Shown piece by piece: positions 43,097 through 52,932 of a DNA stretch of 64,000 bases. The stretch lies in contig NZ_QAOM01000001.1 in the NCBI RefSeq assembly GCF_003051085.1, positions 1-64,000 of the forward strand, in the 5' to 3' direction. The notes under the pieces are model-generated. The model ran no database searches. It saw nothing but the letters and a program-made list of their open reading frames with translations, and was not told where the DNA came from. This stretch comes from Trichococcus patagoniensis. Lineage in GTDB: Bacteria > Bacillota > Bacilli > Lactobacillales > Aerococcaceae. A program made the position numbers and the translations under genes. Every line of letters starts with the position of its first letter. Within the stretch, counting starts at the first letter, position 1.

Positions 43097-45748
43097 ATGA
43101 CTGATAAAAAGAAAAAATTACTATTGGTGGATGGCAGCAGTGTAGCTTTCAGATCCTTTTTCGGGTTGCCGAATCTGGATGGGTTCCGCAACAAGAACGG
43201 ATTGCATACGAACGCGCTCTACGCATTCAATAATATATTGGAACGCATCTTCCAGACAGAAGAGCCTACGCATCTGTTGGTAGCATTCGATTCAGGGAAA
43301 ACGACTTTCCGTAATGCCCTTTATGATGATTACAAAGGCGGGCGTGCCAGCATGCCGTCGGAGTTGTCTGAACAGTGGCCTTATTTCGGCGTCTTGGTCC
43401 ATGCTTTCGGAGGCAAAACCTATGAATTGGTCAATTATGAAGCCGATGACATCATCGGGACTTACTCACGGATGGCTGATCAGGCCGGTTATGATGTCGT
43501 CATCATTTCAGGCGATAAGGATATGATCCAATTGACGACAGATAATATCCGGGTCGACATCACTGTCAAAGGCGTGTCGGAATTAAAATCCTACACCCCG
43601 GACGTCATCCGTGAAGAATACGGCATCGAACCGAAGCAGATCATCGACATGAAAGGTCTGATGGGCGACTCGTCGGATAATTATCCAGGCGTCACCAAAG
43701 TCGGCGAGAAGACTGCTTTGAAACTCCTTACCGAATACGGCTCCATCGAAAATCTTTACGAGCACGTGGATGAACTGAAGAAAAGCAAGATGAAAGAAAA
43801 TCTCATCAATGACAAAGCCAATGCATTCATGAGCAAAGCATTGGCTACGATCGATCTGGACTCGCCCGTGACGTTGCAGCTCGATGAACTCGCGGTTGAA
43901 GGCAAACAGATCGATAAACTGACCGATTTTTACCGCGAAATGGATTTCAATGGCTTCCTGGACAAACTGGGCGTGGCATCGGAAGACCGCTCGGAATCCT
44001 TCGAGGACATCCATTTCGAAGCCCTTACCGAAATCCGTCCCGAGCATTTTACGGACCGGATGGCACTTTATGTGGAGATGCTTGAGGACAACTACCACGA
44101 CGGGAAAATCCTGGCAGTCAGCTGGGGCACGGACGAAAAAATATACACGGCTTCATTGGAAACTGTGCAGGCTAGCCTTGCTTTCAAGGAATGGGCTGAG
44201 AACGCCGAAGCCAACAAAATTGTGTACGACGGCAAACGGACGATGGTCATGCTGCATTATGCCGGCATCGCGCTGGCAGGCATCGACTTTGATATCCTGT
44301 TGGCTTCCTACATCCTGAATGCGAAGGACAACAGCAAAGACCTTGCGCAAGTCGCTCAGGAATATGGCTACAACGATGTCTCCTTTGATGAGGCCATCTA
44401 CGGAAAAGGCGCTAAAACGGCCGTTCCCGAGGATGCCGTGCTGCATGATCATTTGGCGCGCAAAGTGAAAGCGATCCAAGCGCTGTTTGCCCAATTGAAT
44501 ACGGAGCTGGAAAGCAACGTGCAAAAAGACCTGTATTACGAAATGGAGCTGCCCTTGTCATTTGTGTTGGCGCATATGGAAATCCAAGGAATCAAGGTGG
44601 AACCAAAGCGCTTGCTGACCATGAAAGAGGAATTTGCCGGCCGTTTACTTGAAATCGAAAAAACCATCTATGCCGAAGCGGGGGAAGAGTTCAACATCAA
44701 CTCACCGAAGCAACTGGGCGTCATCCTGTTCGAGAAGATGGGCTTGCCCGCCATCAAAAAGACGAAAACAGGTTATTCAACAGCGGTCGATGTGCTGGAA
44801 AAACTGCAGGCGCAGGCGCCGATTGTGGAGCACATCCTGAATTACCGACAGTTGGCAAAATTGCAATCGACTTATGTGGAAGGACTCCTGAAATTCATCA
44901 AACCAGAAACCGGCAAGATCCATACCCGTTACCAACAAACGTTGACGCAGACCGGCCGTTTGAGTTCCGTCGATCCGAACCTGCAGAACATCCCGATCCG
45001 GATGGAAGAAGGCCGGAAAATCAGACAAGCCTTCGTTCCGCAACAAGAAGGCTGGAAGTTGTTCGCCTCCGACTATTCGCAGATCGAATTGCGTGTGCTG
45101 GCGCACATTTCCGGGGATGAGCATCTGCGTGAAGCCTTCCTGGAAGGCCAGGATATCCATACCTCGACCGCCATGCGCGTATTTGGCATCGAAAACCCGG
45201 AAGACGTCACCGCCAATCTGCGCCGACAAGCGAAGGCCGTCAATTTTGGGGTTGTCTACGGTATCAGCGACTATGGGTTGTCCCAAAACCTGAACATCAC
45301 CCGAAAAGCCGCTCAAGAGTTCATTGACCGCTATTTCGACAAATATCCAGGTGTGAAGCAATTTATGGAGGATATCGTCAAAGAAGCCAAAGAGAACGGG
45401 TATGTCGAAACGTTATTCCACAGACGCCGCTACCTGCCTGATATCCATAACCGCAATTTCAATCTGCGCTCCTTTGCGGAACGCACTGCCATCAATTCGC
45501 CGATCCAAGGCACTGCCGCCGATATCATCAAAGTTGCGATGGTCCGGATGGATAAAGTCCTTAAGGAAAAAGGCCTTCAAGCGAATATGCTGTTGCAGGT
45601 GCATGATGAACTGATCTTCGAATGCCCTGAAGAAGAAATCCCGGTGTTGGAAAAATTGGTGCCGGAAATCATGGAGCATGCCGTCTCCTTGGCTGTGCCG
45701 CTTAAAGTGGACAGTAACTTCGGTGATAGCTGGTATGAAGCAAAATAA
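43097..45748 (+). CDS. polA: DNA polymerase I
   Basis: An 883-residue repair and Okazaki-fragment polymerase. The 5'-3' nuclease domain (~1-290; LLLVDGSSVAFRSFF, NYEADDIIGTYS, ISGDKDMIQL, MGDSSDNYPGV) is intact. The middle 3'-5' exonuclease-like domain (~310-470) lacks the usual catalytic D-x-E, as in Bacillus-type enzymes, so proofreading is probably absent. The polymerase domain has motif A DYSQIELRVLAHIS, motif B RRQAKAVNFGVVYG and motif C VHDELIFE. It heads a repair/replication gene run with mutM, coaE, nrdR, dnaB and dnaI. Confidence 0.97.
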   Translation: MTDKKKKLLLVDGSSVAFRSFFGLPNLDGFRNKNGLHTNALYAFNNILERIFQTEEPTHLLVAFDSGKTTFRNALYDDYKGGRASMPSELSEQWPYFGVLVHAFGGKTYELVNYEADDIIGTYSRMADQAGYDVVIISGDKDMIQLTTDNIRVDITVKGVSELKSYTPDVIREEYGIEPKQIIDMKGLMGDSSDNYPGVTKVGEKTALKLLTEYGSIENLYEHVDELKKSKMKENLINDKANAFMSKALATIDLDSPVTLQLDELAVEGKQIDKLTDFYREMDFNGFLDKLGVASEDRSESFEDIHFEALTEIRPEHFTDRMALYVEMLEDNYHDGKILAVSWGTDEKIYTASLETVQASLAFKEWAENAEANKIVYDGKRTMVMLHYAGIALAGIDFDILLASYILNAKDNSKDLAQVAQEYGYNDVSFDEAIYGKGAKTAVPEDAVLHDHLARKVKAIQALFAQLNTELESNVQKDLYYEMELPLSFVLAHMEIQGIKVEPKRLLTMKEEFAGRLLEIEKTIYAEAGEEFNINSPKQLGVILFEKMGLPAIKKTKTGYSTAVDVLEKLQAQAPIVEHILNYRQLAKLQSTYVEGLLKFIKPETGKIHTRYQQTLTQTGRLSSVDPNLQNIPIRMEEGRKIRQAFVPQQEGWKLFASDYSQIELRVLAHISGDEHLREAFLEGQDIHTSTAMRVFGIENPEDVTANLRRQAKAVNFGVVYGISDYGLSQNLNITRKAAQEFIDRYFDKYPGVKQFMEDIVKEAKENGYVETLFHRRRYLPDIHNRNFNLRSFAERTAINSPIQGTAADIIKVAMVRMDKVLKEKGLQANMLLQVHDELIFECPEEEIPVLEKLVPEIMEHAVSLAVPLKVDSNFGDSWYEAK

Positions 45749-45785
45749 ACAAGGAACAAACCGATAAAAGAAAGGGGGGCTGCTT

Positions 45786-46670
45786 ATGCCGGAATTGCCA
45801 GAAGTAGAAACCATCCGCAAGGGGCTCATTAGCCTTGTCGGAGGAGCCGTCATTATAGATGTAGCCGTCTTTTGGGATCGTATGATCACGCCGCCTTTCT
45901 CCACGGAACGGTTCAAGACGGTCCTGCGGGGGGAACAGATCCACACCATCGAACGCCGCGGCAAGTATCTGATTTTCTTGTTGGACCACTGGGCGATGAT
46001 TTCCCATCTGCGGATGGAAGGCAAATATGAGGTGAGCGAATCCGGTGAACCGATCAAGAAGCATACCCATGTCATTTTTTATCTCGCCGATGGCCGCCAA
46101 TTGCGTTACCTTGACGTGCGCAAGTTCGGTAAATTCACGCTGTTGCCGATCGAAAAGCGGGATGATTATGAACCTTTCAAAAAGATGGGGCCGGAACCGA
46201 CCGCGGATTTCTTCAAATTGAGCAAATTCAAAAAGGATCTTGCCAAGTCGCATCGGGCTATCAAAGCGGTCATCCTGGACCAGAATATTGTTGCCGGCGT
46301 CGGAAATATCTATGCGGATGAGTCGCTTTTCCAAGCCAGGATCCATCCCCTGCAACCAGCCGATACAATCGGACCGGCTGCAGCCAAAAGACTGCAGGAA
46401 GCCATCATCGATGTGATCAGTAGATCGGTGGAAGCCGGCGGTTCGACGATCCGGACTTACAAAAACACGTTGGGGGAGGCCGGTAAATTCCAAGTCTCCC
46501 TTGCCGTTTACGGACAGACCGGACAGCCTTGTCCGAACTGCGGCCATCCTATCGAAAAAATAAGGGTTGCACAGCGAGGGACGCATTATTGTCCGCATTG
46601 TCAACAACTGCCAAAGACGCGTTCGAAGGCAGCAGACATCACTGATATTGCGTACAAAGGGGCGAAATAA
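45786..46670 (+). CDS. mutM: Formamidopyrimidine-DNA glycosylase
   Basis: A 294-residue base-excision repair enzyme that removes 8-oxoguanine and formamidopyrimidines. The mature N-terminus PELPEVE supplies the catalytic proline and glutamate. The helix-two-turn-helix region VAGVGNIYADESLFQARIHP (about residues 170-189) and the C-terminal zinc finger C-P-N-C ... C-P-H-C (~245-270) are intact. AAAGGGGGGC precedes ATG. Located 37 bases after polA, the same order as in Bacillus. Confidence 0.97.
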   Translation: MPELPEVETIRKGLISLVGGAVIIDVAVFWDRMITPPFSTERFKTVLRGEQIHTIERRGKYLIFLLDHWAMISHLRMEGKYEVSESGEPIKKHTHVIFYLADGRQLRYLDVRKFGKFTLLPIEKRDDYEPFKKMGPEPTADFFKLSKFKKDLAKSHRAIKAVILDQNIVAGVGNIYADESLFQARIHPLQPADTIGPAAAKRLQEAIIDVISRSVEAGGSTIRTYKNTLGEAGKFQVSLAVYGQTGQPCPNCGHPIEKIRVAQRGTHYCPHCQQLPKTRSKAADITDIAYKGAK

Positions 46671-46676
46671 ACGAAC

Positions 46677-47276
46677 ATGAGTTATATATTAGGTCTTACA
46701 GGAAGCATCGCTACAGGGAAATCGACTGTAGCGAAGCTGTTTTTGTCTGCGGGCATTCCGGTCGTGGATGCGGACTTGGGAGCAAGAGCTGTCGTTCTTC
46801 CTGGTGCGCCGGGGTTAGTGGACATCATCGAACATTTCGGGGAAGCCTATCTGCTGCCTGATGGCACGCTGGATCGCAAACATTTGGGGGCGCTGATCTT
46901 TTCGGACAGGGAGAAGCGGGCAGAACTGGATGCGTTGCTGAAGGAGCGCATCCGTCATTGGATACAGGCAGAAAAAGAGCGTTATATTTCGGAAGGGCAC
47001 GAACTGATCGTGCTTGATATCCCATTGCTGTACGAAGGCGGGTATGCGGACAGTTGCGATGCGGTGATGGTCGTCTATGTTCCGGAAGGACTGCAATTGC
47101 AAAGGCTGATGAGCCGCAATCATTTGGATGCAGATGAAGCCACCCGGAGGATGCAAAGTCAGCTTTCGATCGAAAAGAAAAAAGGGCTGGCGGACTTTGT
47201 CATCGACAATTCCGGGACGATCGAAGAAACCGAAAAACAAGTCAAAGAATGGCTGCGCCGACATCTTTCCGCCTAG
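46677..47276 (+). CDS. coaE: Dephospho-CoA kinase
   Basis: A 199-residue P-loop kinase that phosphorylates dephospho-CoA, the last step of coenzyme A synthesis. The P-loop GLTGSIATGKSTV (~5-17), VVDADLGARAVV (~30-41), LDIPLLYEG lid region (~113-121) and RLMSRNHLDADEATRRMQSQ are present. Four bases after mutM. The Shine-Dalgarno overlaps the mutM end (AAAGGGGCGAAA), implying coupled translation. Hairpin terminator follows. Confidence 0.96.
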   Translation: MSYILGLTGSIATGKSTVAKLFLSAGIPVVDADLGARAVVLPGAPGLVDIIEHFGEAYLLPDGTLDRKHLGALIFSDREKRAELDALLKERIRHWIQAEKERYISEGHELIVLDIPLLYEGGYADSCDAVMVVYVPEGLQLQRLMSRNHLDADEATRRMQSQLSIEKKKGLADFVIDNSGTIEETEKQVKEWLRRHLSA

Positions 47277-47279
47277 CCT

Positions 47280-47304
47280 GATGGTCCCGGAAAGACCATC
47301 TTTT
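47280..47304 (+). terminator. Terminator-like hairpin after coaE
   Basis: Stem GATGGTC / GACCATC followed by TTTT. The T run is short, so readthrough to nrdR is possible. Confidence 0.65.
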
Positions 47305-47326
47305 CAAGGTTTTTGAGCCACAAGTA

Positions 47327-47335
47327 TGTTATAAT
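47327..47335 (+). promoter_or_regulatory. Extended -10 promoter of nrdR-dnaB-dnaI
   Basis: TG-T-TATAAT (47327-47335) is a perfect extended -10; no good -35 box at normal spacing was found. Transcription would start ~30 bases before nrdR. Confidence 0.55.
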
Positions 47336-47371
47336 GAAGTGATAATAAAGGAAAGAAAAGGGGGAAAGCCG

Positions 47372-47914
47372 ATGCAATGCCCAAAATGTCACTATCACGG
47401 ATCGCGTGTTGTCGATAGTCGTCCGGCTGATGACGGGAAAGCCATCCGCCGCCGTCGCGAATGCGAACAATGCCATTTCCGCTTCACTACATTCGAAAGG
47501 ATCGAGCAAACGCCGTTGCTTGTCATCAAAAAAAATGGCGCGCGCGAAGAATTCAGCCGTGAAAAGTTGTTGCGGGGATTGATCCGCTCCTGCGAAAAGC
47601 GGCCGATTGCCCTCGAACAACTTGAGACTGTCGTCAATGAAGTGGAAGCCGAAATCCGAGCGCTTGGAGAAAATGAAGTATCCAGCATCGTCATCGGGGA
47701 ATACGTCATGGACAAGCTGTCCAAAATAGACGACGTCGCCTATATCCGTTTCGCAAGTGTTTACCGCCAATTTTCGGACAGGAAAACCTTCCTTGATGAA
47801 TTGAAGAACATGGAGAAGAAAAAAGCCGAACAAGCAGCAGCTGAATCTTCAGACATCCAACCATCCGATGCTCCTCCCAACGAGGCAGCCCCCGGAAAGG
47901 AAGACAATGAATAA
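47372..47914 (+). CDS. nrdR: Transcriptional repressor NrdR
   Basis: A 180-residue repressor of ribonucleotide reductase genes. The N-terminal zinc ribbon C-P-K-C ... C-E-Q-C-H-F-R-F (residues 3-37), the [19 protein letters not shown] linker and the ATP-cone domain (~47-137; [22 protein letters not shown]) are complete. The C-terminal ~30 residues are Ala/Glu/Pro-rich and extend past the usual ~150-residue length. ATG 47372 follows AAAGGGGGAAAG. The stop overlaps the dnaB start by one base, tying dNTP control to replication initiation genes as in Bacillus. Confidence 0.96.
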   Translation: MQCPKCHYHGSRVVDSRPADDGKAIRRRRECEQCHFRFTTFERIEQTPLLVIKKNGAREEFSREKLLRGLIRSCEKRPIALEQLETVVNEVEAEIRALGENEVSSIVIGEYVMDKLSKIDDVAYIRFASVYRQFSDRKTFLDELKNMEKKKAEQAAAESSDIQPSDAPPNEAAPGKEDNE

Positions 47915-49347
47915 TGAGCTATCCATGGCAAAATATAAGTCCTAAGGATCCTTTCAGAGCAAGTCAGACGAACTTGATTTCCGATGTGGACCGCAAAATC
48001 CTGACGCAATTGTATCAGCCCATCATCGGGCCGCAAGCATTCAGCCTCTATTTGACGCTGCTTGCGGAGATTCCGCAAGAGAGCTATTGGAGCAAGGAGT
48101 TGCTTCACACCGAATTATTGGCTTTATCGAATAGCGGAATCCAAGAGTTCTATCAAGCGCGCGTGAAATTGGAAGGGATCGGTTTGCTGAAGACATTTCT
48201 GGTAAACGAGCCTGAGAAGCAGTACCTATACGAATTGCAGCCACCGCTGTCCAGTCATGCGTTTTTCAGTGATGACCTGATGGGGTTGCTGTTGTATGAA
48301 AAAGTCGGCGAACGGAAATACCGCGAGTTGCAGCAACGGTTCAGCCGGCAAGTCCGCGACGTAAAAACTGCGGAAAATATCACCAAGTCCTTTTTGGATG
48401 TTTTTTCTTTCTCGGAAAGCGCCTTTACTGAGCAAGCGCGGATGAGGCAGAACGATAATACGTTGTTGGGTGATAACGCGGCAAGCCTGCCCGTAATCGA
48501 GAACGAGGGGTTTGATTTCTCGTTTTTCCGACAGCTGTTGAACAAACAATTCGTCAAACGTGAATCCATCACAAAGGAATTGGAGCACACAATCACTATC
48601 CTCTACACGCTGTATGGTTGCGACGAACTGCAGATGGCTCAATTCATTCTGGAGGCCGCCGATATCGAATCGGGCAAAGTGGACGGAGAAGCGCTCAAAA
48701 AAATTGTATCCGATGCCTATGAACAGAGACACAGCACTCGTTTGGAAGTTAAGGATAAAGTCACCCAGAGCATCCAATTGGCTAAAGATACTGAAAAAGG
48801 CCGGGAACAAAAATTGATTCAGGCACGCTTTTCCAGTGAAGAGATCTCTTTCATCAAGGCCTGTGAACAATTGACGCCGCATCAATTTTTGACGAGCATC
48901 AAAAAGCAGAAAGGCGGCATCGTGACCGCCTCGGAGACGCAATTGCTGCGTACGCTGATGGAAAAGGCTGATTTCAAACCAAGTGTGCTCAATGTATTGA
49001 CGCACTATGTGTTGGTCATCCTCAACAATCCGCATCTTTCCAAGGCCTATGTGGAAGCCATCGCAAATGATTGGCTGCAGGACGGCGTCGATTCGCCCGA
49101 AAAAGCGTTGGCGAAAGCGAAACAATTCGCCGGCGAGATGAAAGCGAAAGCTGAGAAGCGGGCAGCCAGCCGAACAACCGCAAAGAATTACGGGAAAACG
49201 GTGGCGCGCAAGAAAGAAAACTTGCCGGATTGGGCTAAAGAGGAACACAAAGCGGTTGTGGAAACACCGCTGACGCCGGAAGCGCAACAAAAATTGAATG
49301 AACGCATCAAAAAATTAAAAAGTAGCGGAAAGGCAGGGGATGAGTGA
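47914..49347 (+). CDS. dnaB: Replication initiation and membrane attachment protein DnaB
   Basis: A 477-residue primosomal helicase-loading co-factor of the Firmicute DnaB type (not the hexameric helicase). The N-terminal winged-helix part begins WQNISPKDPFRA. The DnaB/DnaD C-terminal region (~300-400) includes the ADFKPSVLNVLTHYVLVILNN segment, and a basic tail holds RTTAKNYGKTVARKKENLPDW. It works with DnaD and DnaI to load the replicative helicase at oriC. Start overlaps the nrdR stop; its stop overlaps the dnaI start (TGATG). Confidence 0.95.
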   Translation: MSYPWQNISPKDPFRASQTNLISDVDRKILTQLYQPIIGPQAFSLYLTLLAEIPQESYWSKELLHTELLALSNSGIQEFYQARVKLEGIGLLKTFLVNEPEKQYLYELQPPLSSHAFFSDDLMGLLLYEKVGERKYRELQQRFSRQVRDVKTAENITKSFLDVFSFSESAFTEQARMRQNDNTLLGDNAASLPVIENEGFDFSFFRQLLNKQFVKRESITKELEHTITILYTLYGCDELQMAQFILEAADIESGKVDGEALKKIVSDAYEQRHSTRLEVKDKVTQSIQLAKDTEKGREQKLIQARFSSEEISFIKACEQLTPHQFLTSIKKQKGGIVTASETQLLRTLMEKADFKPSVLNVLTHYVLVILNNPHLSKAYVEAIANDWLQDGVDSPEKALAKAKQFAGEMKAKAEKRAASRTTAKNYGKTVARKKENLPDWAKEEHKAVVETPLTPEAQQKLNERIKKLKSSGKAGDE

Positions 49348-50273
49348 TGGATCATATCGGAAGAGCATTTTACAAATATATGAACAATCCCGAAATCAGC
49401 CAACGCTACAAAGGCATGATCGACACAATTATGCAGGATGCCGATGTCCAAGCGTTCTTCCAGAAATACGAAGAGCGACTGTCGCGGGAAATCGTCGAGA
49501 GAAGTTATTCGAAATTGCACGAATATGTGCAGGAAAAAGAGAAAATCCGGCTGGGGAAAGAATCGCAGAATCCCGGCTATGAGCCGAACCTTGTATTGAA
49601 TGCCGGTTACATAGATGTCGTCTATACACCGACGGACGAGACGATGGCGAGGGAAAAAGAAAAGGAATTGCGGAGCCGCGTCCATTCGATGTCGATGCCG
49701 AAGGATGTCCGCACAGCGACGTTGGATCGCTTTGTCCAATCGAACGAGCGGATGCCGGCCATTCTGGAATCGTTGAATTTCATTGATTCATTCAATGGCA
49801 ATCCGAAAGTGCATCACCAAGCGCTTTATTTCTATGGTCCATTCGGGGTAGGGAAATCCTATCTGTTGGGTGCGATTGCGCATGAATTGGCGATGGGCGG
49901 CCATCTTACGACACTGATGCATTATCCGACCTTCACGATGGAGATGAAGCAGGCGATCCAGAGCAACACGGTCAACGAAAAGATTGATGCAGTGAAGAAG
50001 GCGGAGATTCTGATGTTGGATGACATCGGAGCGGAAGCCAATTCCACCTGGATCCGCGATGAAGTGCTCGGTGTCATCCTCCAGTACCGCATGCAGGAAG
50101 ACTTGCCGACATTCTTCAGTTCCAACTTTACGATGCAGCAGTTGGAGGAGCATTTGCGCATGGGCAACCGGGGCGATGACGAGCCGATGAAGGCGAAACG
50201 TCTGATGGAGCGGATCCGCTTCTTATCGCGCGAGATTCCTATGACCGGGAAGAACCGTCGTTTCGAGCAATAG
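49347..50273 (+). CDS. dnaI: Primosomal protein DnaI (helicase loader)
   Basis: A 308-residue AAA+ ATPase that loads the replicative helicase. The N-terminal helicase-interaction domain (~1-130) lacks clear zinc cysteines. The AAA+ domain has Walker A YGPFGVGKSYL (~155-165), Walker B LMLDDIGAEA (~219-228), sensor FFSSNFTMQQLEEH and Arg-finger region RIRFLSREI. ATG 49347 is preferred over GTG 49344 because of AGGGG spacing and overlap with the dnaB stop. Usually followed by thrS in Bacilli, as here. Confidence 0.95.
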   Translation: MDHIGRAFYKYMNNPEISQRYKGMIDTIMQDADVQAFFQKYEERLSREIVERSYSKLHEYVQEKEKIRLGKESQNPGYEPNLVLNAGYIDVVYTPTDETMAREKEKELRSRVHSMSMPKDVRTATLDRFVQSNERMPAILESLNFIDSFNGNPKVHHQALYFYGPFGVGKSYLLGAIAHELAMGGHLTTLMHYPTFTMEMKQAIQSNTVNEKIDAVKKAEILMLDDIGAEANSTWIRDEVLGVILQYRMQEDLPTFFSSNFTMQQLEEHLRMGNRGDDEPMKAKRLMERIRFLSREIPMTGKNRRFEQ

Positions 50274-50297
50274 GCTGACGAACCCGTTCAGCTTTTC
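50273..50297 (+). terminator. Hairpin with TTTTCTT tail after dnaI
   Basis: GCTGA-CGAACCCG-TTCAGC followed by TTTTCTT, starting at the dnaI stop. Very similar hairpins (GCTGAAC...GTTCAGC plus ATTTC) occur at 50770-50795 and 62692-62716. Confidence 0.6.
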
Positions 50298-50308
50298 TTA
50301 TATTAAAC

Positions 50309-50337
50309 TTGAAAACAACTATTTTTTGTGTTTAAAT
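50309..50337 (+). promoter_or_regulatory. Putative promoter of the thrS T-box leader
   Basis: TTGAAA (50309-50314) and TTAAAT (50332-50337), 17-bp spacer. Start of transcription would be about 50344. Confidence 0.55.
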
Positions 50338-50343
50338 GGACTA

Positions 50344-50617
50344 CAGATGAAACGAAAGACAAATCGATGAGAAAGACACCGGTGGATGAACTGATTTTTA
50401 GCGAGGGATGGCTTGGTGAAACATCCTAATCAATCATGTATCGACCCCTTTCGAGAGATTCCCTGAAACTGCAGTAGGGGGAAACGGTACGCTCGTTATC
50501 GCGTTCAAGTAAGGATGAGACAGAATCTTAAGCGGATGCCTGTCGCACTCTTTGAATTTGGGTGGAACCACGTAGACACGTCCCATTTCCGGCATAAGCT
50601 GGGGATGGGCTTTTTTT
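50344..50617 (+). promoter_or_regulatory. T-box riboswitch controlling thrS
   Basis: The leader has a stem I with the GCGAGGGATGG...GGTGAAACATCC distal loop element, a candidate specifier codon ACC (50444-50446, threonine), the T-box sequence GGGTGGAACCACG (50560-50572) and an intrinsic terminator TCCCATTTCC / GGGGATGGGC followed by seven T (50581-50617). Uncharged tRNA-Thr is expected to stabilise the antiterminator. The next gene is threonyl-tRNA synthetase, matching the specifier. Confidence 0.93.
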
Positions 50618-50676
50618 ATTGCCTTTTTTAACATGAATGAATTTACACAAAAGTTCATTCATCTAAAAAAGTTGTC

Positions 50677-50790
50677 CAGCTTCACGGGTTAGCCCTTCGG
50701 AAATTAGATAAATCGTCCCTATTGCGCTCTACGATGCTCAGTCGGCACGATTTCCTAAATTTCTTTCAGGGCTGAACGAACCCGTTCAGC
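50677..50790. repeat. Foldback repeat family R1, copy B
   Basis: Shares CGGAAATTAGATAAATC, ATTGCGCTCTACGATGCTCA and GATTTCCTAAATTTCTTTC with copies A and C. The stem bases next to these blocks differ on both arms in a pairing-preserving way (AATCGT / ACGATT instead of AATCTG / CAGATT; outer arms GGGTTAGCCCT / AGGGCTGAACGAACCC). It lies between the T-box terminator and the thrS start codon, so it is part of the thrS mRNA leader. Confidence 0.8.
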
Positions 50791-50841
50791 ATTTCTCATC
50801 ACCAATGTAAGGTCAGAATTTAATTAATTGGAGGAATCAGC

Positions 50842-52776
50842 ATGTCAGAAATCAAAATCACTTTTCCAGACGGCGCCGTAAAAGTATTCGAAGCCGGCGT
50901 AACAGTGGAAGAAGTAGCAAAAAGCATCAGCAACAGCCTAGCCAAAAAGGCTTTGGCCGGAAAGTTCAACGGGGAATTGGTCGACTTCACCCGTCCCTTG
51001 GAGACGAATGGTTCGCTTGAAATCGTGACACCGGATCACGCAGACGGATTGGGTGTCCTGCGCCACTCGACTGCCCACTTGATGGCGCATGCCTTGACGC
51101 GCTTGTTCCCTGAAATCCATTTCGGTGTCGGTCCAGCGATCGAAACTGGGTTCTACTATGATACCGATATGGAAGTGCAGCTTGCCGAAGAGGACTTGCC
51201 GAAAGTCGAAGCGGAAATGATGAACATCGTGAAGGCGAATTATCCGATCGTCAGACGTGAAGTGAGCCGTGCGGAAGCATTGGAAATCTTCGCAAATGAT
51301 CCTTACAAAGTCGAATTGATCACAGCTTTGCCTGAGGGTGACGTCATCACTGTCTATACGCAAGATGACTTCACGGACCTTTGCCGCGGCGTCCACGTGC
51401 CGGCAACCGGGAAAATCCAAGTGTTCAAACTGTTGTCGTTGGCGGGTGCCTACTGGAGAGGGAACTCGAACAACAAAATGATGCAACGTGTCTACGGAAC
51501 AGCCTTCTTCGACAAGAAAGCCTTGGCTGAATTCATCAAGATGCGCGAAGAAGCAAAAGAACGCGATCACCGCAAATTGGGCAAAGAACTGGACTTGTTC
51601 ATGATTTCCCCTGAAGTCGGTTCCGGTTTGCCTTTCTGGCTTCCTAAAGGCGCAACGATTCGTCGTACGCTTGAGCGTTATATCACCGACAAAGAAATCA
51701 GTTTGGGTTACCAGCACGTCTACACACCGATCATGGCGAACGTGGAATTGTACAAAACTTCAGGCCATTGGGACCACTACCATGAGGATATGTTCCCGCC
51801 GATGGATATGGGCGATGGCGAAATGCTGGTGTTGCGTCCGATGAACTGTCCGCACCACATGATGGTCTACAAGAACGACATTCACAGCTACCGCGAATTA
51901 CCGATCCGCATCGCCGAATTGGGCATGATGCACCGTTACGAAAAGAGCGGCGCCTTGTCAGGACTGCAACGCGTACGTGAAATGACCCTGAATGATGCCC
52001 ACGCCTTTGTCCGTCCGGATCAGATCAAGGATGAGTTCAAACGCGTGCTGCAATTGGTCATGGATGTTTACGCTGACTTCCAGATCACAGACTACCGTTT
52101 CCGCCTGAGTTACCGCGATCCTGAGGACAAAGTGAAATACTTCGATGACGACGATATGTGGAACCGCGCGGAAGCGATGCTGAAGGAAGCGATGGACGAA
52201 TTTGGTTTGGAATACTTCGAAGCCATCGGCGAAGCTGCTTTCTACGGCCCTAAATTGGATGTGCAGTTCAAGACAGCGATGGGCTTGGAGGAAACGATGT
52301 CCACTATCCAATTGGACTTCCTGTTGCCTGAGCGCTTTGACCTGACTTATGTCGGCGAAGACGGCGAAAACAACCACCGTCCGGTCGTCATCCACCGTGG
52401 CGTCATCTCCACAATGGAGCGTTTTGTGGCGTATCTGATCGAAGAGTATAAAGGTGCATTCCCGGTATGGTTGGCTCCTGTCCAAGCGACGATCATCCCT
52501 GTCAACTTGGATCTGCATGCCGATCAAGCGTTTGAACTGAAAGCCGTCATGGAACAGTTGGGTATGCGCGTCGAAGTCGATGACCGCAACGAGAAGATGG
52601 GTTACAAAATCCGTGCTTCCCAGACTCAAAAAATTCCTTACCAATTGGTCATCGGCGATCAGGAATTGCTGAACGGAACCGTAACTGTCCGTCGCTACGG
52701 ATCGAAAGAAATGGTTACTTTCAGCATGGATGATTTCTTGGCTGAGGTTCAATCTGAAATCAAAAACTTCAAATAA
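50842..52776 (+). CDS. thrS: Threonyl-tRNA synthetase
   Basis: A 644-residue class II synthetase that charges tRNA-Thr. An N-terminal TGS domain (~1-62), an editing domain with HSTAHLMAH (His-x3-His, ~73-81) and CRGVHVP, a catalytic core with motif 2 region and zinc ligand Cys336 in [31 protein letters not shown] (motif 3 region), and a C-terminal anticodon-binding domain (~540-640) are all in order. Length normal. GGAGGAATC precedes ATG. Controlled by the upstream T-box. Confidence 0.98.
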   Translation: MSEIKITFPDGAVKVFEAGVTVEEVAKSISNSLAKKALAGKFNGELVDFTRPLETNGSLEIVTPDHADGLGVLRHSTAHLMAHALTRLFPEIHFGVGPAIETGFYYDTDMEVQLAEEDLPKVEAEMMNIVKANYPIVRREVSRAEALEIFANDPYKVELITALPEGDVITVYTQDDFTDLCRGVHVPATGKIQVFKLLSLAGAYWRGNSNNKMMQRVYGTAFFDKKALAEFIKMREEAKERDHRKLGKELDLFMISPEVGSGLPFWLPKGATIRRTLERYITDKEISLGYQHVYTPIMANVELYKTSGHWDHYHEDMFPPMDMGDGEMLVLRPMNCPHHMMVYKNDIHSYRELPIRIAELGMMHRYEKSGALSGLQRVREMTLNDAHAFVRPDQIKDEFKRVLQLVMDVYADFQITDYRFRLSYRDPEDKVKYFDDDDMWNRAEAMLKEAMDEFGLEYFEAIGEAAFYGPKLDVQFKTAMGLEETMSTIQLDFLLPERFDLTYVGEDGENNHRPVVIHRGVISTMERFVAYLIEEYKGAFPVWLAPVQATIIPVNLDLHADQAFELKAVMEQLGMRVEVDDRNEKMGYKIRASQTQKIPYQLVIGDQELLNGTVTVRRYGSKEMVTFSMDDFLAEVQSEIKNFK

Positions 52777-52856
52777 TCTTATCAAATCCACATCTTTCTG
52801 AGCAAATCATGATACAATAAGTTTCAGTGATGTAGCTTTGATTCTGTTAGCTTGAT

Positions 52857-52894
52857 GAAGGCCCGGAACATGGCAGTTTGTGTTCCGGGCCTTC
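52857..52894 (+). terminator. Hairpin after thrS
   Basis: Perfect stem GAAGGCCCGGAACA / TGTTCCGGGCCTTC; the downstream tract GTCTTTAT is only moderately T-rich. A TATAAT at 52901-52906 directly after may start the next transcript. Confidence 0.7.
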
Positions 52895-52932
52895 GTCTTT
52901 ATATAATTTGCTTAATGGGGGTTGATGAGAAG

